The translations under genes were made by a program, and so were the position numbers. Below the pieces are notes generated by a model. That model did not search any database. It was not told the DNA's origin and saw only the letters and a list, made by a program, of their open reading frames with translations. 62,910 nt of DNA from JBFGSX01 sp041581335 (GTDB lineage Archaea > Thermoplasmatota > E2 > JACPAO01 > JAHFTW01): NCBI GenBank assembly GCA_041581335.1, contig JBFIDG010000001.1, positions 1 to 62,910 on the forward strand, given 5' to 3'. This document shows, piece after piece, positions 51,907-60,171 of this stretch (the first letter of the stretch is position 1; each line of letters opens with the position of its first letter).

Positions 51907-52395
51907 ATGGTCAAGCCCGACCCCGTGCGCCCTGGGCAGGAATCTGTGTGGGGCTACCCCCGGCCGCCGGCCTGCGAAGCCGTCACGCACCGCCTGCGCG
52001 TCATGGCGGGCGACCAGGTGCTCGCGGAGACGACCCGCGGCCATCGCGTGTTGGAGACCAGCCACCCGCCGGTCTACTACATCCCGCCCGAGGACGTCCG
52101 CATGGAGTGGCTGCGGCCCAACGGCCGCGAGACGCATTGTGAATGGAAAGGCCGGGCCGTGTCCTATGACCTGGTCGAGCCGGTCGCGGTGCCGGGTCTG
52201 GCCTGGGCATATCCCGTGCCCTCCTCCGGCTTCGAGGCCATCGCGGGGCATCTGGCCTTCTACGCCGGCCGCGCGGGGCCATGCTTCGTGGACGATGAGC
52301 AAGTGGCCCCGCAGCCGGGAGACTTCTATGGCGGCTGGATCACCGACAAGATCAAGGGGCCCTTCAAGGGCATCCCAGGCTCGTGGGGCTGGTGA
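51907..52395 (+). CDS. DUF427 domain protein
   Basis: 162 residues. The DUF427 pattern is visible: RVMAGDQVLAETTRG, VLETSHPPVYYIPPEDV, HCEWKGRAVSYDLV and YPVPSSGFEAIAGHLAFY. The family forms small beta barrels of unknown function, common in aerobic bacteria and haloarchaea. It is convergent with, and immediately adjacent to, the PEBP gene. Confidence 0.9.
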   Translation: MVKPDPVRPGQESVWGYPRPPACEAVTHRLRVMAGDQVLAETTRGHRVLETSHPPVYYIPPEDVRMEWLRPNGRETHCEWKGRAVSYDLVEPVAVPGLAWAYPVPSSGFEAIAGHLAFYAGRAGPCFVDDEQVAPQPGDFYGGWITDKIKGPFKGIPGSWGW

Positions 52396-52920
52396 TCAGC
52401 GCGCGTACTTGCCCATGACGGCCCCGTGGCCGGTGACCTTGCCTTTCAATGCGGCCGCGAAGGCCGCCCGGTCGCTTCCGGCCGGCAGCCCGAGGGGGGC
52501 GCTCAAAGCGTAGACATGGATGTAGTACCGGTGGCCGCCGATAGGTGGACATGGGCCGCCGTAGCCGATTCGCCCCCAGGAGTTCTTGCCGCTGATGCCG
52601 GGCTCGCTGTCGGCGGCGATGTCGCCGGCCGGCTCATCCCACCACAGCCAATGGATCCAGGGGCCATCGGGCGCATCCGGGTCGTCCATGAGGAGTGCCA
52701 GATGGGTGGTCCGGGCGGGTAGGTCGGGAAACTCCAGTGGAGGGTTGACGTCATCGCCGTCACACGTGAAGCGGTGGGGGATGGGTCGCCCCTCTTGCCA
52801 TGGCGCGATGACGGTGAACGGGGGGGCGTCGACGGGGATGCCCGTCTGGACCTCTTCTTTGCTCCCCCAGAGGGCGCTGGTCGTGGACAGCATGGCCAGG
52901 CTCGGGCCGAGGCGGGACAT
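52396..52920 (-). CDS. YbhB/YbcL-type PEBP family protein
   Basis: 174 residues, phosphatidylethanolamine-binding/Raf-kinase-inhibitor fold. Diagnostic motifs are MDDPDAPDGPWIHWLWWD, GKNSWGRIGYGGPCPP and HRYYIHVYAL. Bacterial and archaeal homologues have no settled biochemical role; ligand binding is likely. A short N-terminal extension (1-30) lacks a clear signal peptide. Confidence 0.92.
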   Translation of the reverse strand: MSRLGPSLAMLSTTSALWGSKEEVQTGIPVDAPPFTVIAPWQEGRPIPHRFTCDGDDVNPPLEFPDLPARTTHLALLMDDPDAPDGPWIHWLWWDEPAGDIAADSEPGISGKNSWGRIGYGGPCPPIGGHRYYIHVYALSAPLGLPAGSDRAAFAAALKGKVTGHGAVMGKYAR

Positions 52921-52961
52921 GGGACGTCATGGGTGGGGCCAAGACAAGAACCTGCCCTGCG

Positions 52962-53681
52962 TCAACGGCGGCCGGCGACGACGTAGGCCCGGTTGACCTG
53001 CTTGCCGCCGGGCGCGCCCACGCGGTGAGGGGCGTCGTGCATGGCGGACACGAACTCTTGGAAGGTGGTCTCGTCCCCGAAGTCGATGGTGAACTGGACC
53101 TCGGTGGTCGTGATGTCTTGCAGGCCGGCGGCGGCGAAGCGCGCCTCCCAGTCGGCGGCGGTGTCCTCTGTCGGCATCTCCATGCCGCCTTCGACGTCGA
53201 AGAGGGCCGTGTCCGGCGACCATTCGGCGATGGCGAGCGTGCCGCCCGGTGCAAGGGTCTTGGCCGCGGCGGCCAGCCAGGTGGGGGCGGCGTGGTGCGC
53301 GCCGAAACGGCTGACGATGGCGTCCCATGCCCCAGCAGGCGGATTCGACATGTCGCCTTCGACGTAGCGGGCGCCGGGCGCCACGATGGCCCGGTTCAGC
53401 ATGTGCCGGTTCAGGTCGAGGCCTGTAGCGTCGGCGCCACGCCCGGCGGCGGCGGTCGTGGTGTGCCCCAGGCCGCAGGCCAGGTCGAGCACGCGCGTGC
53501 CGGGGCCCACGAGCGCCGCGTCCAGCAAAGCTTCCGAGACGGTGCTTGTGCCGGTCTCGAGGACGGGCGCCCACTGGGCCCAGAAGGTGGCGCCTTCTTC
53601 GGTCGCGAACGGGTCGTCGGATGCAGCGTCGCCGTGCGGCCCATGGTGGTGGCCACGAGGGTCGTGGCCGTCGGCGCTCAT
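52962..53681 (-). CDS. SAM-dependent methyltransferase
   Basis: 239 residues from ATG 53681, which overlaps the purP stop (ATGA). Motif I is VLDLACGLGHTT, motif II region ATGLDLNRHM, then GDMSNPPAG and RFGAHHA. This is the UbiE/type-11 class I fold. The N-terminus is His-rich (HDPRGHHHGPHG), possibly metal-binding. The substrate is unknown. Confidence 0.85.
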   Translation of the reverse strand: MSADGHDPRGHHHGPHGDAASDDPFATEEGATFWAQWAPVLETGTSTVSEALLDAALVGPGTRVLDLACGLGHTTTAAAGRGADATGLDLNRHMLNRAIVAPGARYVEGDMSNPPAGAWDAIVSRFGAHHAAPTWLAAAAKTLAPGGTLAIAEWSPDTALFDVEGGMEMPTEDTAADWEARFAAAGLQDITTTEVQFTIDFGDETTFQEFVSAMHDAPHRVGAPGGKQVNRAYVVAGRR

Positions 53682-54781
53682 GTCAGGATCGTCGGGAGGC
53701 GGCCTTCGCGGGCCCCCTTCTGGATCTCTTGGCAGATGCGCACGCCGGTCGACAGGCCGGGGCCGATCATCTCGGAGTATGCGCTGCCGGCGATGAACGG
53801 GTTGGTGCCGGCGACGATGCGGGCACTGATCTCGAACACCTTGAACTCCAGGTCTGGGGTGACGATGGTCTCGAGGCAGAACGGGCCCCACAGGCCGCCG
53901 AAGCGCTTGTAGGATTCTTGGATGACGCCTTCGCCCATCTGGAACACCTTGGGGAGCAGGGATTCGCGGATGACCATCGGGATGTTGCCGGTGACGACGA
54001 ACTGCGGGTCGATGCCGGCGTCCTGTAGCTCCTTGATGGAGCCGATGCGGTTCAGCTCGTCGATGTTGGACTCGTCGCGGCGGTCGATGCTCAGCATCTG
54101 CAGCGTGCCGTGGGGCGTGTGGGCCTCTGCGTGTCCCTCGCCTGGGGCGTCCTTGTTGATGATGAAGCCGTCGTCGTCGAGACGGCTGTGGAAGTAGTGC
54201 AGGTAGTAGCGCGTGCCCATGACGAACTCTTGGATCGTGTGGGGTTCGCCTTCCTGGATCTGGCGCTTGTATTCGTGGTAGTTCTTCGCGATGAAGAAGC
54301 CCTTGCCGCCCTTGGCGCCATGGTACTTCACGATGACCGGCTCGACGATGTCGCGGGGGTCTTCGATCTCGCGGGGCATGGTGATGCCGCCTGCCTCGAG
54401 CCAGGCGCGCTCCTTGTCGCGGTCGGACTCGAAGTCCAGCACCTCCCGGTTGCCGTACACGGGGACCTTGATGCTGGTGAAGTCCTTGGCACCCATGTAT
54501 TCGATGAGGCTGCCGTGCGGGATGATGATGACGTTGTCCTTGCGGAGCTCTTCGGCCATGCCGATCAGGTCGTGGTACGACTTGAGGCGGAGGATCTTGT
54601 CCGGTTTGGCGCCCGGGTACGCATCATAGTAGCGAAGGTCACGGTCGCCCGCGATGATCGCCATCGTCCGGAAGCCCAACTTCTTGGCTCCGTGGAAGAT
54701 CTGCAAGGAGCTGTGGCTCGCCGCAGTGGCGATGCACAGATCATTCGTGTCGTAGCCAGCGAGCCAGTCTTCGACGCCCAT
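53678..54781 (-). CDS. purP: 5-formaminoimidazole-4-carboxamide ribonucleotide synthetase PurP
   Basis: ATP- and formate-dependent formylation of AICAR, the archaeal route through the penultimate step of IMP synthesis. 367 residues from ATG 54781 (MGVEDWLAGYDTNDLCIATA). Family motifs include ATAASHSSLQIFHGAKKLGF, FIPxGS-like IIIPHGSLIEYMG, VIVKYHGAKGGKGFFIA (ATP-grasp lysine strand) and FKVFEISARIVAGTNPF (metal/ATP site). The upstream in-frame extension lacks coding bias. Only some archaea use PurP, which supports the domain assignment. Confidence 0.95.
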   Translation of the reverse strand: MGVEDWLAGYDTNDLCIATAASHSSLQIFHGAKKLGFRTMAIIAGDRDLRYYDAYPGAKPDKILRLKSYHDLIGMAEELRKDNVIIIPHGSLIEYMGAKDFTSIKVPVYGNREVLDFESDRDKERAWLEAGGITMPREIEDPRDIVEPVIVKYHGAKGGKGFFIAKNYHEYKRQIQEGEPHTIQEFVMGTRYYLHYFHSRLDDDGFIINKDAPGEGHAEAHTPHGTLQMLSIDRRDESNIDELNRIGSIKELQDAGIDPQFVVTGNIPMVIRESLLPKVFQMGEGVIQESYKRFGGLWGPFCLETIVTPDLEFKVFEISARIVAGTNPFIAGSAYSEMIGPGLSTGVRICQEIQKGAREGRLPTILT

Positions 54782-54987
54782 GGCGCGGCGAGTCGACGGT
54801 CGTATTTCAGGGGTGCGGGCGCAGACGGGCCCACGCCGCCGCCGCAGCGACCACCCCAACCTCCAAAGGAAACAAGGGTGTGTTATCAGGTTTTCATCTT
54901 GCATCGGTATCGTGGTGGCTTTCAACGCCATGCCGGATCGCGCGGCTCCACAGCGGGGGGTTCCAGACCCGCCGCGATGCGCATCCC

Positions 54988-55572
54988 ATGACCGGCACCC
55001 TTCCCCAGGCCACCCTACAGCGCATCCTGCTGCGCCAGCCGACGCGAGGCCAGGTCTATGCCGCCATCAAGATCGGTCCTGGGAGCCACGTACGGGCCTT
55101 GTCGCGCAGCCTGGGGCTCGCCCTAGGCACGGTGGAGCACCATGTGCGTCAGCTGGAGAAACATGGGCTGGTCTTCGCGCACCAGGCGGGGCGTCGCCGC
55201 ACCCTGTACGCCTCCGACGACATCGACGCCCGGGATGCTGCCGTCCTCCATGCTGTCGGCAAGCCACTGTGGGCGGACATCCTTCGGTGCCTGCTGGAGC
55301 AGCCTGAAGTGGGGGTCTCCACCCTTGCAGGCAAGCTCGGGATCCCGCCATCGAGCCTGTCCCACCACCTCGGGCGCCTACGGGCGCAGGGCTTCCTGGA
55401 ACAGCACAAGGTCGGCCGCGAGAGCATTTACCTGCTCACCGACCCGGTCCGCTTGCAACGCCACTTGCCGCCGCGCCCCTTTATCGGCCTTGTCCAGCGG
55501 GCCCAGGCCCACACCCGACGAAGATCGACCGACCATGCGCCGGCGATCGACCACATTGCCCCCATCCTTTGA
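54988..55572 (+). CDS. Soluble double winged-helix transcription regulator
   Basis: 194 residues from ATG 54988. It has two wHTH domains, at about 35-90 (LALGTVEHHVRQLEKHGLV) and 105-160 (IPPSSLSHHLGRLRAQGFL), then a basic tail. Same double-wHTH logic as the membrane pair at 18910-20561, but without membrane anchor or signal peptide. It is divergent from purP, separated by about 200 bp, and may control it. Confidence 0.85.
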   Translation: MTGTLPQATLQRILLRQPTRGQVYAAIKIGPGSHVRALSRSLGLALGTVEHHVRQLEKHGLVFAHQAGRRRTLYASDDIDARDAAVLHAVGKPLWADILRCLLEQPEVGVSTLAGKLGIPPSSLSHHLGRLRAQGFLEQHKVGRESIYLLTDPVRLQRHLPPRPFIGLVQRAQAHTRRRSTDHAPAIDHIAPIL

Positions 55573-55724
55573 CCGCGTCCCGGGTCCGACCGGCCGTCGC
55601 CCAGTGGGGGTCTGGCTGACACTTGCGGCAGACGGTCGGCCATGCGTGGGGCGATGTCGGAGAACGGTTGTCAGGGGCAGCTGATTCGGTACCTTTCGCG
55701 GCCTGAGCCGCAAGAGGAAACCAC

Positions 55725-56552
55725 ATGACAGTTGGAAAATGGGATGCAGAAGCCTGGCACCGGCAAAGCCGCCGTGAGACTCCCGCCCCTGGCAAGAAGA
55801 AGCCGTGGGTGTATGTCGCCGCGGCGGCGTTCGTCCTGACAGCCGCCGGCGTCAGCGCGAACGTCGCCTTCGACGGACAGGAGATGATCGGCGTATGCCA
55901 CTCGACGGGGGGCGGCTACGTCTTCCTCCCCGTCGCCAAGGAAGGGTTCGAACACGGCCACCACCGCCACCATGCGGCGGACTACTTCGTGAGCGCCGGT
56001 AAGGCCGGTTGCGACACGGCCGCGCCGACCCCTGGCAATAACACGGTCGTGCCCTCGGTGCCTGAAGAGGCGGTCAACGAGACCGTCGAGCAGGCGCCGA
56101 ACAACGTCACCGAGGAGATCGACGCCACGAACGAGACGGTCGCCGAAAACAACGAGACCCTCGAAGAGGCCGCGCCAGCGCCCCTGGGTGACGTCGCCGT
56201 GATCCAGACCGCCGACCAAGACGACAAGAAGGTCCACCTGACGCTCCTGGTCCGCAACGTCGGCGAAGGCAACGCTTCCGACGTATCGCTCGCCGACGAC
56301 CTGCCCGATCTCCGCCGCGCCTGGAGCCTGTCCGGGGCCGACGCCAAGAGCTGCGTCCTCGACGGCGCCGCCCTGCGCTGCTGGTTCGGCACTCTGGCGC
56401 CCGGCGAAACCCGCGAGGTGACGTTGTCGGCCTACACCGACCGGATGCCGTGCGGCGACGGCATGACCAATACGGCCCGCGCCTCGTCCGTCGACGACGC
56501 CGAGGCCCGCAACAACGCCAGCAGCGCGAGCATCTTGGCGCGCTACTGCTGA
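55725..56552 (+). CDS. Membrane-anchored surface protein with N-glycosylation sites
   Basis: 275 residues. A cytoplasmic basic stretch and a membrane helix (about 28-46) are followed by an outer region starting with MIGVCHSTGGGYVFLPVAKE and a His-rich patch. A linker with many N-x-T/S sequons follows (NNT, NET, NVT, NET, NET), then a CARDB/DUF11-like beta domain (LLVRNVGEGNASDVSLADDL) with paired Cys. It is likely a glycosylated cell-surface protein. Confidence 0.75.
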   Translation: MTVGKWDAEAWHRQSRRETPAPGKKKPWVYVAAAAFVLTAAGVSANVAFDGQEMIGVCHSTGGGYVFLPVAKEGFEHGHHRHHAADYFVSAGKAGCDTAAPTPGNNTVVPSVPEEAVNETVEQAPNNVTEEIDATNETVAENNETLEEAAPAPLGDVAVIQTADQDDKKVHLTLLVRNVGEGNASDVSLADDLPDLRRAWSLSGADAKSCVLDGAALRCWFGTLAPGETREVTLSAYTDRMPCGDGMTNTARASSVDDAEARNNASSASILARYC

Positions 56553-56645
56553 CCCGGCCATTGGGCTGGCCCGCTGCCGCCTTCTCCTCTTTCTCCGCGT
56601 TATCCTCCGCCTCAGGTCATGTGGGGGAAGTCGCTTCCATGCGCC

Positions 56646-56930
56646 ATGCCCACATACATCCGGCTCATCAAGGTCCATGACGCGCAGAAGATGCTTGACG
56701 ATCCTGCCTGGGGCCCGCAACAGGCTGCCAAGGTCATCGCCGAGTTCGGCGCGAAGATCACCAACGTCTGGGCGACCCTGGGGCCGTATGATTTCGTCGG
56801 CCTCGTCGAGGCCCCGGATGATGCGTCCATGATGGCGGCCGCCGCCAAGGTGGGGGCCAGTCTGGGCATCGAGGCGATCACGATGCCCGCCGTCGAGAGC
56901 GGCGACTTCCTGCAACGGGTCCGAGCCTGA
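56646..56930 (+). CDS. GYD-domain protein
   Basis: 94 residues starting MPTYIRLIKVHD. The central GPYDFVGLVEAPDD contains the GYD-type motif, and the length fits the family of small ferredoxin-like proteins of unknown function. Start chosen at 56646, where the family N-terminus begins. Confidence 0.85.
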   Translation: MPTYIRLIKVHDAQKMLDDPAWGPQQAAKVIAEFGAKITNVWATLGPYDFVGLVEAPDDASMMAAAAKVGASLGIEAITMPAVESGDFLQRVRA

Positions 56931-56950
56931 GCCTGCTGGCGCCCACAGCC

Positions 56951-56958
56951 CGTTAAAG
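56951..56958 (+). promoter_or_regulatory. CGTTAAAG promoter box of 5-FTHF ligase
   Basis: Flanked by CCCG/CGGG and centred about 25 nt before the GTG start at 56980. Confidence 0.4.
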
Positions 56959-56979
56959 CGGGACCTCGGTGGCGCCCAC

Positions 56980-57528
56980 GTGGACAAGGCCGCCCTGCGC
57001 ACCGAACTCCGCGGCCGCCTCGCCGCGATGAAGACGCTCGTGCGTGCCCAAGAGGAGGATCTGGTGAACGCGGCCATCGTCAGCGACGAAGATTGGCGCG
57101 AAGCGCAGACGGTCCTCGTCTTCAAGGCGGTCCGAACCGAGCTGTCGGTCGTGTCGGCCACGAACGCGGCCTTCCGGGCAGGCAAACGGGTCTGCTTTCC
57201 CCGCGTCGCCCCGGGCGATGTCTTGACGCTGCACGAGGTCTCCGACTGGTCGCAGTTGACGCCCGGCGCGTATGGCATCCCGGAACCATCGGCCGATGCG
57301 CCTCTCGTGACGCCCATGGTCGTCGACGTGGCGCTGGTCCCGGGTCTTGGCTTCACTGCCACCGGCGCTCGCTTGGGCCAAGGTGGGGGGTTCTACGACA
57401 AACTGCTACCGATGCTCGGCGGCGTGTCGTGGGGGGTCGGCTTCTCGCAGCAACTGCTGGACGTCTTGCCTGCCGAGCCGCATGATCGGCCCGTGGATCG
57501 GGTCATCACGCCGTTGACGCTTCAGTAG
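56980..57528 (+). CDS. 5-formyltetrahydrofolate cyclo-ligase
   Basis: Converts 5-formyl-THF to 5,10-methenyl-THF with ATP. 182 residues, GTG start. Family motifs are VLVFKAVRTELSV, VCFPRVAPGDVL, YGIPEP and the ATP-site loop LGFTATGARLGQGGGFYDKLL. Its 3' end overlaps the convergent lipoprotein gene by seven bases. Confidence 0.95.
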   Translation: MDKAALRTELRGRLAAMKTLVRAQEEDLVNAAIVSDEDWREAQTVLVFKAVRTELSVVSATNAAFRAGKRVCFPRVAPGDVLTLHEVSDWSQLTPGAYGIPEPSADAPLVTPMVVDVALVPGLGFTATGARLGQGGGFYDKLLPMLGGVSWGVGFSQQLLDVLPAEPHDRPVDRVITPLTLQ

Positions 57529-58049
57529 ACGATGTTGATGACGACGTGATAGTCGGCGAGGGCGCGGGGCACTTCGGCGCTTAGCGTGTAGTCTCCGACG
57601 GGCAGGCTGGCTTCATCGATGAGGACGCGGGGTCCTGCGGAGACGATGCCGCCGTTCACGTTGACCGCGATGCCGCCGTTGCTGCAGGTCCCGGCGCTCC
57701 TCTTGAGGGGGCCGTCGAGTTTGATGCAGCCTGGGTTTTGCACGACGCTGACGTCGCCGCCGTCGTGGCCTTCGATGGTGAACCGGATGGTCGTGACGTT
57801 GGCGCCGGGGTGCACGGAGAAGCTCCACGAAAGATCGATGCCCTCCGTGACGGGGTCGCGTTCGTCGATGGTGACGTTCTCCTTGGGGCCGGTCGGGCCG
57901 GCGCTGCAGTCGCGGGTGACGCCGTTCTGGGTCACAGAGCAGCTGCTGGTCGTGGTCTTCGTCACCGTCGGGCCCTCGTCGTAGCTGACCTGGACGGCGC
58001 AGCCGGACAGGGTGATCATGGCGATGGAGAGGATGGTGATCAGGCGCAT
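57522..58049 (-). CDS. Secreted lipoprotein, unknown
   Basis: 175 residues. The signal peptide has lipobox LSGC (Cys17), followed by a Thr/Ser-rich stretch and a beta-sandwich-like domain (IDLSWSFSVHPGANVTTIRFTI, ending in SLPVGDYTLSAEV). Two Cys pairs in the mature part may be disulfides. No family recognised. Confidence 0.75.
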   Translation of the reverse strand: MRLITILSIAMITLSGCAVQVSYDEGPTVTKTTTSSCSVTQNGVTRDCSAGPTGPKENVTIDERDPVTEGIDLSWSFSVHPGANVTTIRFTIEGHDGGDVSVVQNPGCIKLDGPLKRSAGTCSNGGIAVNVNGGIVSAGPRVLIDEASLPVGDYTLSAEVPRALADYHVVINIVY

Positions 58050-58143
58050 GGGTGACGACTTACGACCCGACTATATCCGTATTCTGGGCACCCCTTCGTT
58101 GCGATCCCTGGGCGGGCCTGGACAGCCTCAACAGGAGGGGCAT

Positions 58144-58153
58144 GAACATGTTC
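58144..58153. promoter_or_regulatory. Palindrome GAACATGTTC, second copy
   Basis: Embedded in CATGAACATGTTCGTATG, itself nearly palindromic. Together with the downstream GCCATT, 20 of 22 bases around it match the copy at 4683. Confidence 0.35.
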
Positions 58154-58269
58154 GTATGCCATTTGAACTGTCAACCATCGACGATGGCGGCTGTCTGCAA
58201 CTTCACCGAACGCCGACATCTGGCAAAAGCAACTTATCTAGGTGCTAAATCTCAAGCGACCTGGTCACG

Positions 58270-58407
58270 ATGCAGCCCCATCCTCTACACGTGCTTCTGC
58301 ACCAACAGGTCGGCCTCGACTCCTTCGCCATCGACGGCGACGAGACCCTCGTCATCGACCCATGGACGGATCGCCCACTGCGTGCCCGTTCCCCCGCCGC
58401 GCCATAA
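58270..58407 (+). pseudogene. Short remnant resembling the N-terminus of a metallo-hydrolase
   Basis: A 45-residue frame with good codon bias containing VGLDSFAIDGDETLVIDPW, which resembles the first strands of MBL-fold UPF0173-type proteins (compare the intact gene at 61487). It stops before any HxHxDH motif, so it is either a gene fragment or a coincidental small protein. Confidence 0.3.
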
Positions 58408-58485
58408 GGCACGCCCGAAGCCCCTTGCTTAAGGCGGACCTGCGCGTCCGTAGGCTACGCACGGCGTCGCCGGGCGACCGAATCC

Positions 58486-60171
58486 ATGTGTGGCATCGCA
58501 GGCATCCTTGGTCGTGACGACCCCGCACTCGTCCGGCAGATGGCCGACCTCCTCGTCCACCGCGGACCCGACGGCGAAGGGGTCTGGAGCGACGACAACG
58601 TCACCCTCGGCCACCGCCGCTTGAGCATCGTCGACCTGGAAGGCGGCGCCCAACCCATGGAGAGCCACGACGGGCGCTACTGCATCGTGTACAACGGCGA
58701 AGTCTACAACCACGCCGCCGTCCGCGCCAAACTGGCCGCACAGGGCGCCACGTTCCGCACAGACCACTCCGACACCGAGACCATCCTCGAAGGCTACCGT
58801 CGCTGGGGCCCCGACGTCGTGACCCACCTCGAAGGCATGTTCGCCTTCGCCCTCTGGGACACACAAGAACGCAGCCTCTTCATCGCCCGGGATCCGTTCG
58901 GCATCAAGCCGTTCTACTACGCCTGCGCCGACGGCGAGATGGTCTTCGCCAGCGAACAGAAAGCCCTGTTCGCCCACCCTGCTATCGACGCGGTCCCGAA
59001 CCTCGACCGGTTGCGCGAACGGGCCACCTTGGAATTCCTCACCGGTCAAGCCACCCTGTTTGCCGGAATCCACCAGCTTCCGCCCGGCACATGGGCGCTG
59101 TTGCGACCAGACGAACCGGACTTCTGCCGCGTCCTGTGGCAACCTTACTACCACGTCCCCGTCGAACGCTACGCGACGGTCGAAGAAGCGGCCCACGTCA
59201 TCAAGGACCGCTTCGTCGCCTCCGTGCAAGAGCAGCTCATGGCGGACGTGCCTCTTGGCGTCATCCTGAGCGGCGGGTTCGACTCCGCCGTCGTCGCCAC
59301 CGCGCACCAGAAGTTCCTCTCAGACACCCCCATCCACACCTACACGATCGCCGAGTCCGAAGAGGTGGCCGACTTCCAGGCCGCCCGCCGGCTCGCCGAC
59401 CATCTGGGCACCGACCACCACGAGGCCTTCTTCGAGTTCGAAGACGTGCTGCGGGACCTACCCCGCTACACGTACCACAACGAGAACATCAACTACACCG
59501 AGTTCTTCTTCCTGCCACTGTTCGAACGCATGGCCAAGGACGTCAAGGTCGGCCTATGCGGCCAAGGCAGCGACGAACTATGGGGTGGCTATGATCGTTA
59601 CAAGGACCCGCTGGCTTTGGCCAAGGAACGCATCACGCGCATCCGCCGTGCAGCCCCCGCTCACGAAGACGAACTCGCCACATTGGTCAATCTGACCCAC
59701 ATGAGCGGTCAGAGCCTGGCCGAATGGGACCAGCAAGGCCAACTCAACAACTTCCAACTCCGCCTCGTCGACCGCAACTCCATGGCCAGCAGCCTCGAGG
59801 TGCGCGTGCCGTTCCTGAGCCGCCCCCTGCACGCCGCCAGCCGCGCCGTGCCATGGGGCTGGAAGATGGGTGGCCCCACTGGCGGCGACCACGCCGGCAT
59901 GGAGAAATGGATCCTGCGCAAGGCCCTGGAAGAGCTCGGCATGCCCGATGACCTGACCTGGCGCAAGAAGGTCCCCGCTGGCCGCGCCACGGGCCCCCGC
60001 GTCATGGACCAGTTCGAATCACACTGCGCCAAGCTGGTCGACCCCAAGGCCATGGCAGCGCACCCCCTCGGCGGCGCCTTCCAACGGCCCGCCGAATTCT
60101 TGGTCTACCGCCTTTGGGACGAGATCTTTGTCCAAGGCCACCGGACCCCTACATTGGAGGAACTCTGTTGA
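58486..60171 (+). CDS. asnB: Asparagine synthase (glutamine-hydrolysing)
   Basis: Makes asparagine from aspartate, ATP and glutamine. 561 residues: an N-terminal class II glutaminase with Cys2 (MCGIAGI) and the RGPDGEG, YNGEVYNH and SDTE motifs, then the synthetase domain with PP-loop GVILSGGFDSAVVA and CGQGSDELWGGYD. Its stop overlaps the TTG start of gshA. A CTTAAG box lies about 55 nt upstream, implying a leader of roughly 25-30 nt. Alternative AsnB-like roles (amidation of other acids) are possible given its operon partner. Confidence 0.93.
   Translation: MCGIAGILGRDDPALVRQMADLLVHRGPDGEGVWSDDNVTLGHRRLSIVDLEGGAQPMESHDGRYCIVYNGEVYNHAAVRAKLAAQGATFRTDHSDTETILEGYRRWGPDVVTHLEGMFAFALWDTQERSLFIARDPFGIKPFYYACADGEMVFASEQKALFAHPAIDAVPNLDRLRERATLEFLTGQATLFAGIHQLPPGTWALLRPDEPDFCRVLWQPYYHVPVERYATVEEAAHVIKDRFVASVQEQLMADVPLGVILSGGFDSAVVATAHQKFLSDTPIHTYTIAESEEVADFQAARRLADHLGTDHHEAFFEFEDVLRDLPRYTYHNENINYTEFFFLPLFERMAKDVKVGLCGQGSDELWGGYDRYKDPLALAKERITRIRRAAPAHEDELATLVNLTHMSGQSLAEWDQQGQLNNFQLRLVDRNSMASSLEVRVPFLSRPLHAASRAVPWGWKMGGPTGGDHAGMEKWILRKALEELGMPDDLTWRKKVPAGRATGPRVMDQFESHCAKLVDPKAMAAHPLGGAFQRPAEFLVYRLWDEIFVQGHRTPTLEELC
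60156..60160 (+). promoter_or_regulatory. GGAGG ribosome-binding site of gshA
   Basis: GGAGG seven bases before the TTG at 60168 supports that non-ATG start. Confidence 0.6.

Larger units (their letters stand above)
58050..58485 (+). other. Intergenic region with operator-like palindrome and asnB promoter
   Basis: 436 bp. Holds GAACATGTTC at 58144-58153 (also at 4683), an AACTTATCTA box near 58229, a short coding-like remnant at 58270-58407, and CTTAAG at 58428-58433 upstream of asnB. No RNA gene recognised. Confidence 0.4.

Noticed and set aside
52929..53912. 327-codon plus-strand frame over the methyltransferase gene
   Set aside because: Antisense shadow of the methyltransferase/purP junction; no recognisable domain.
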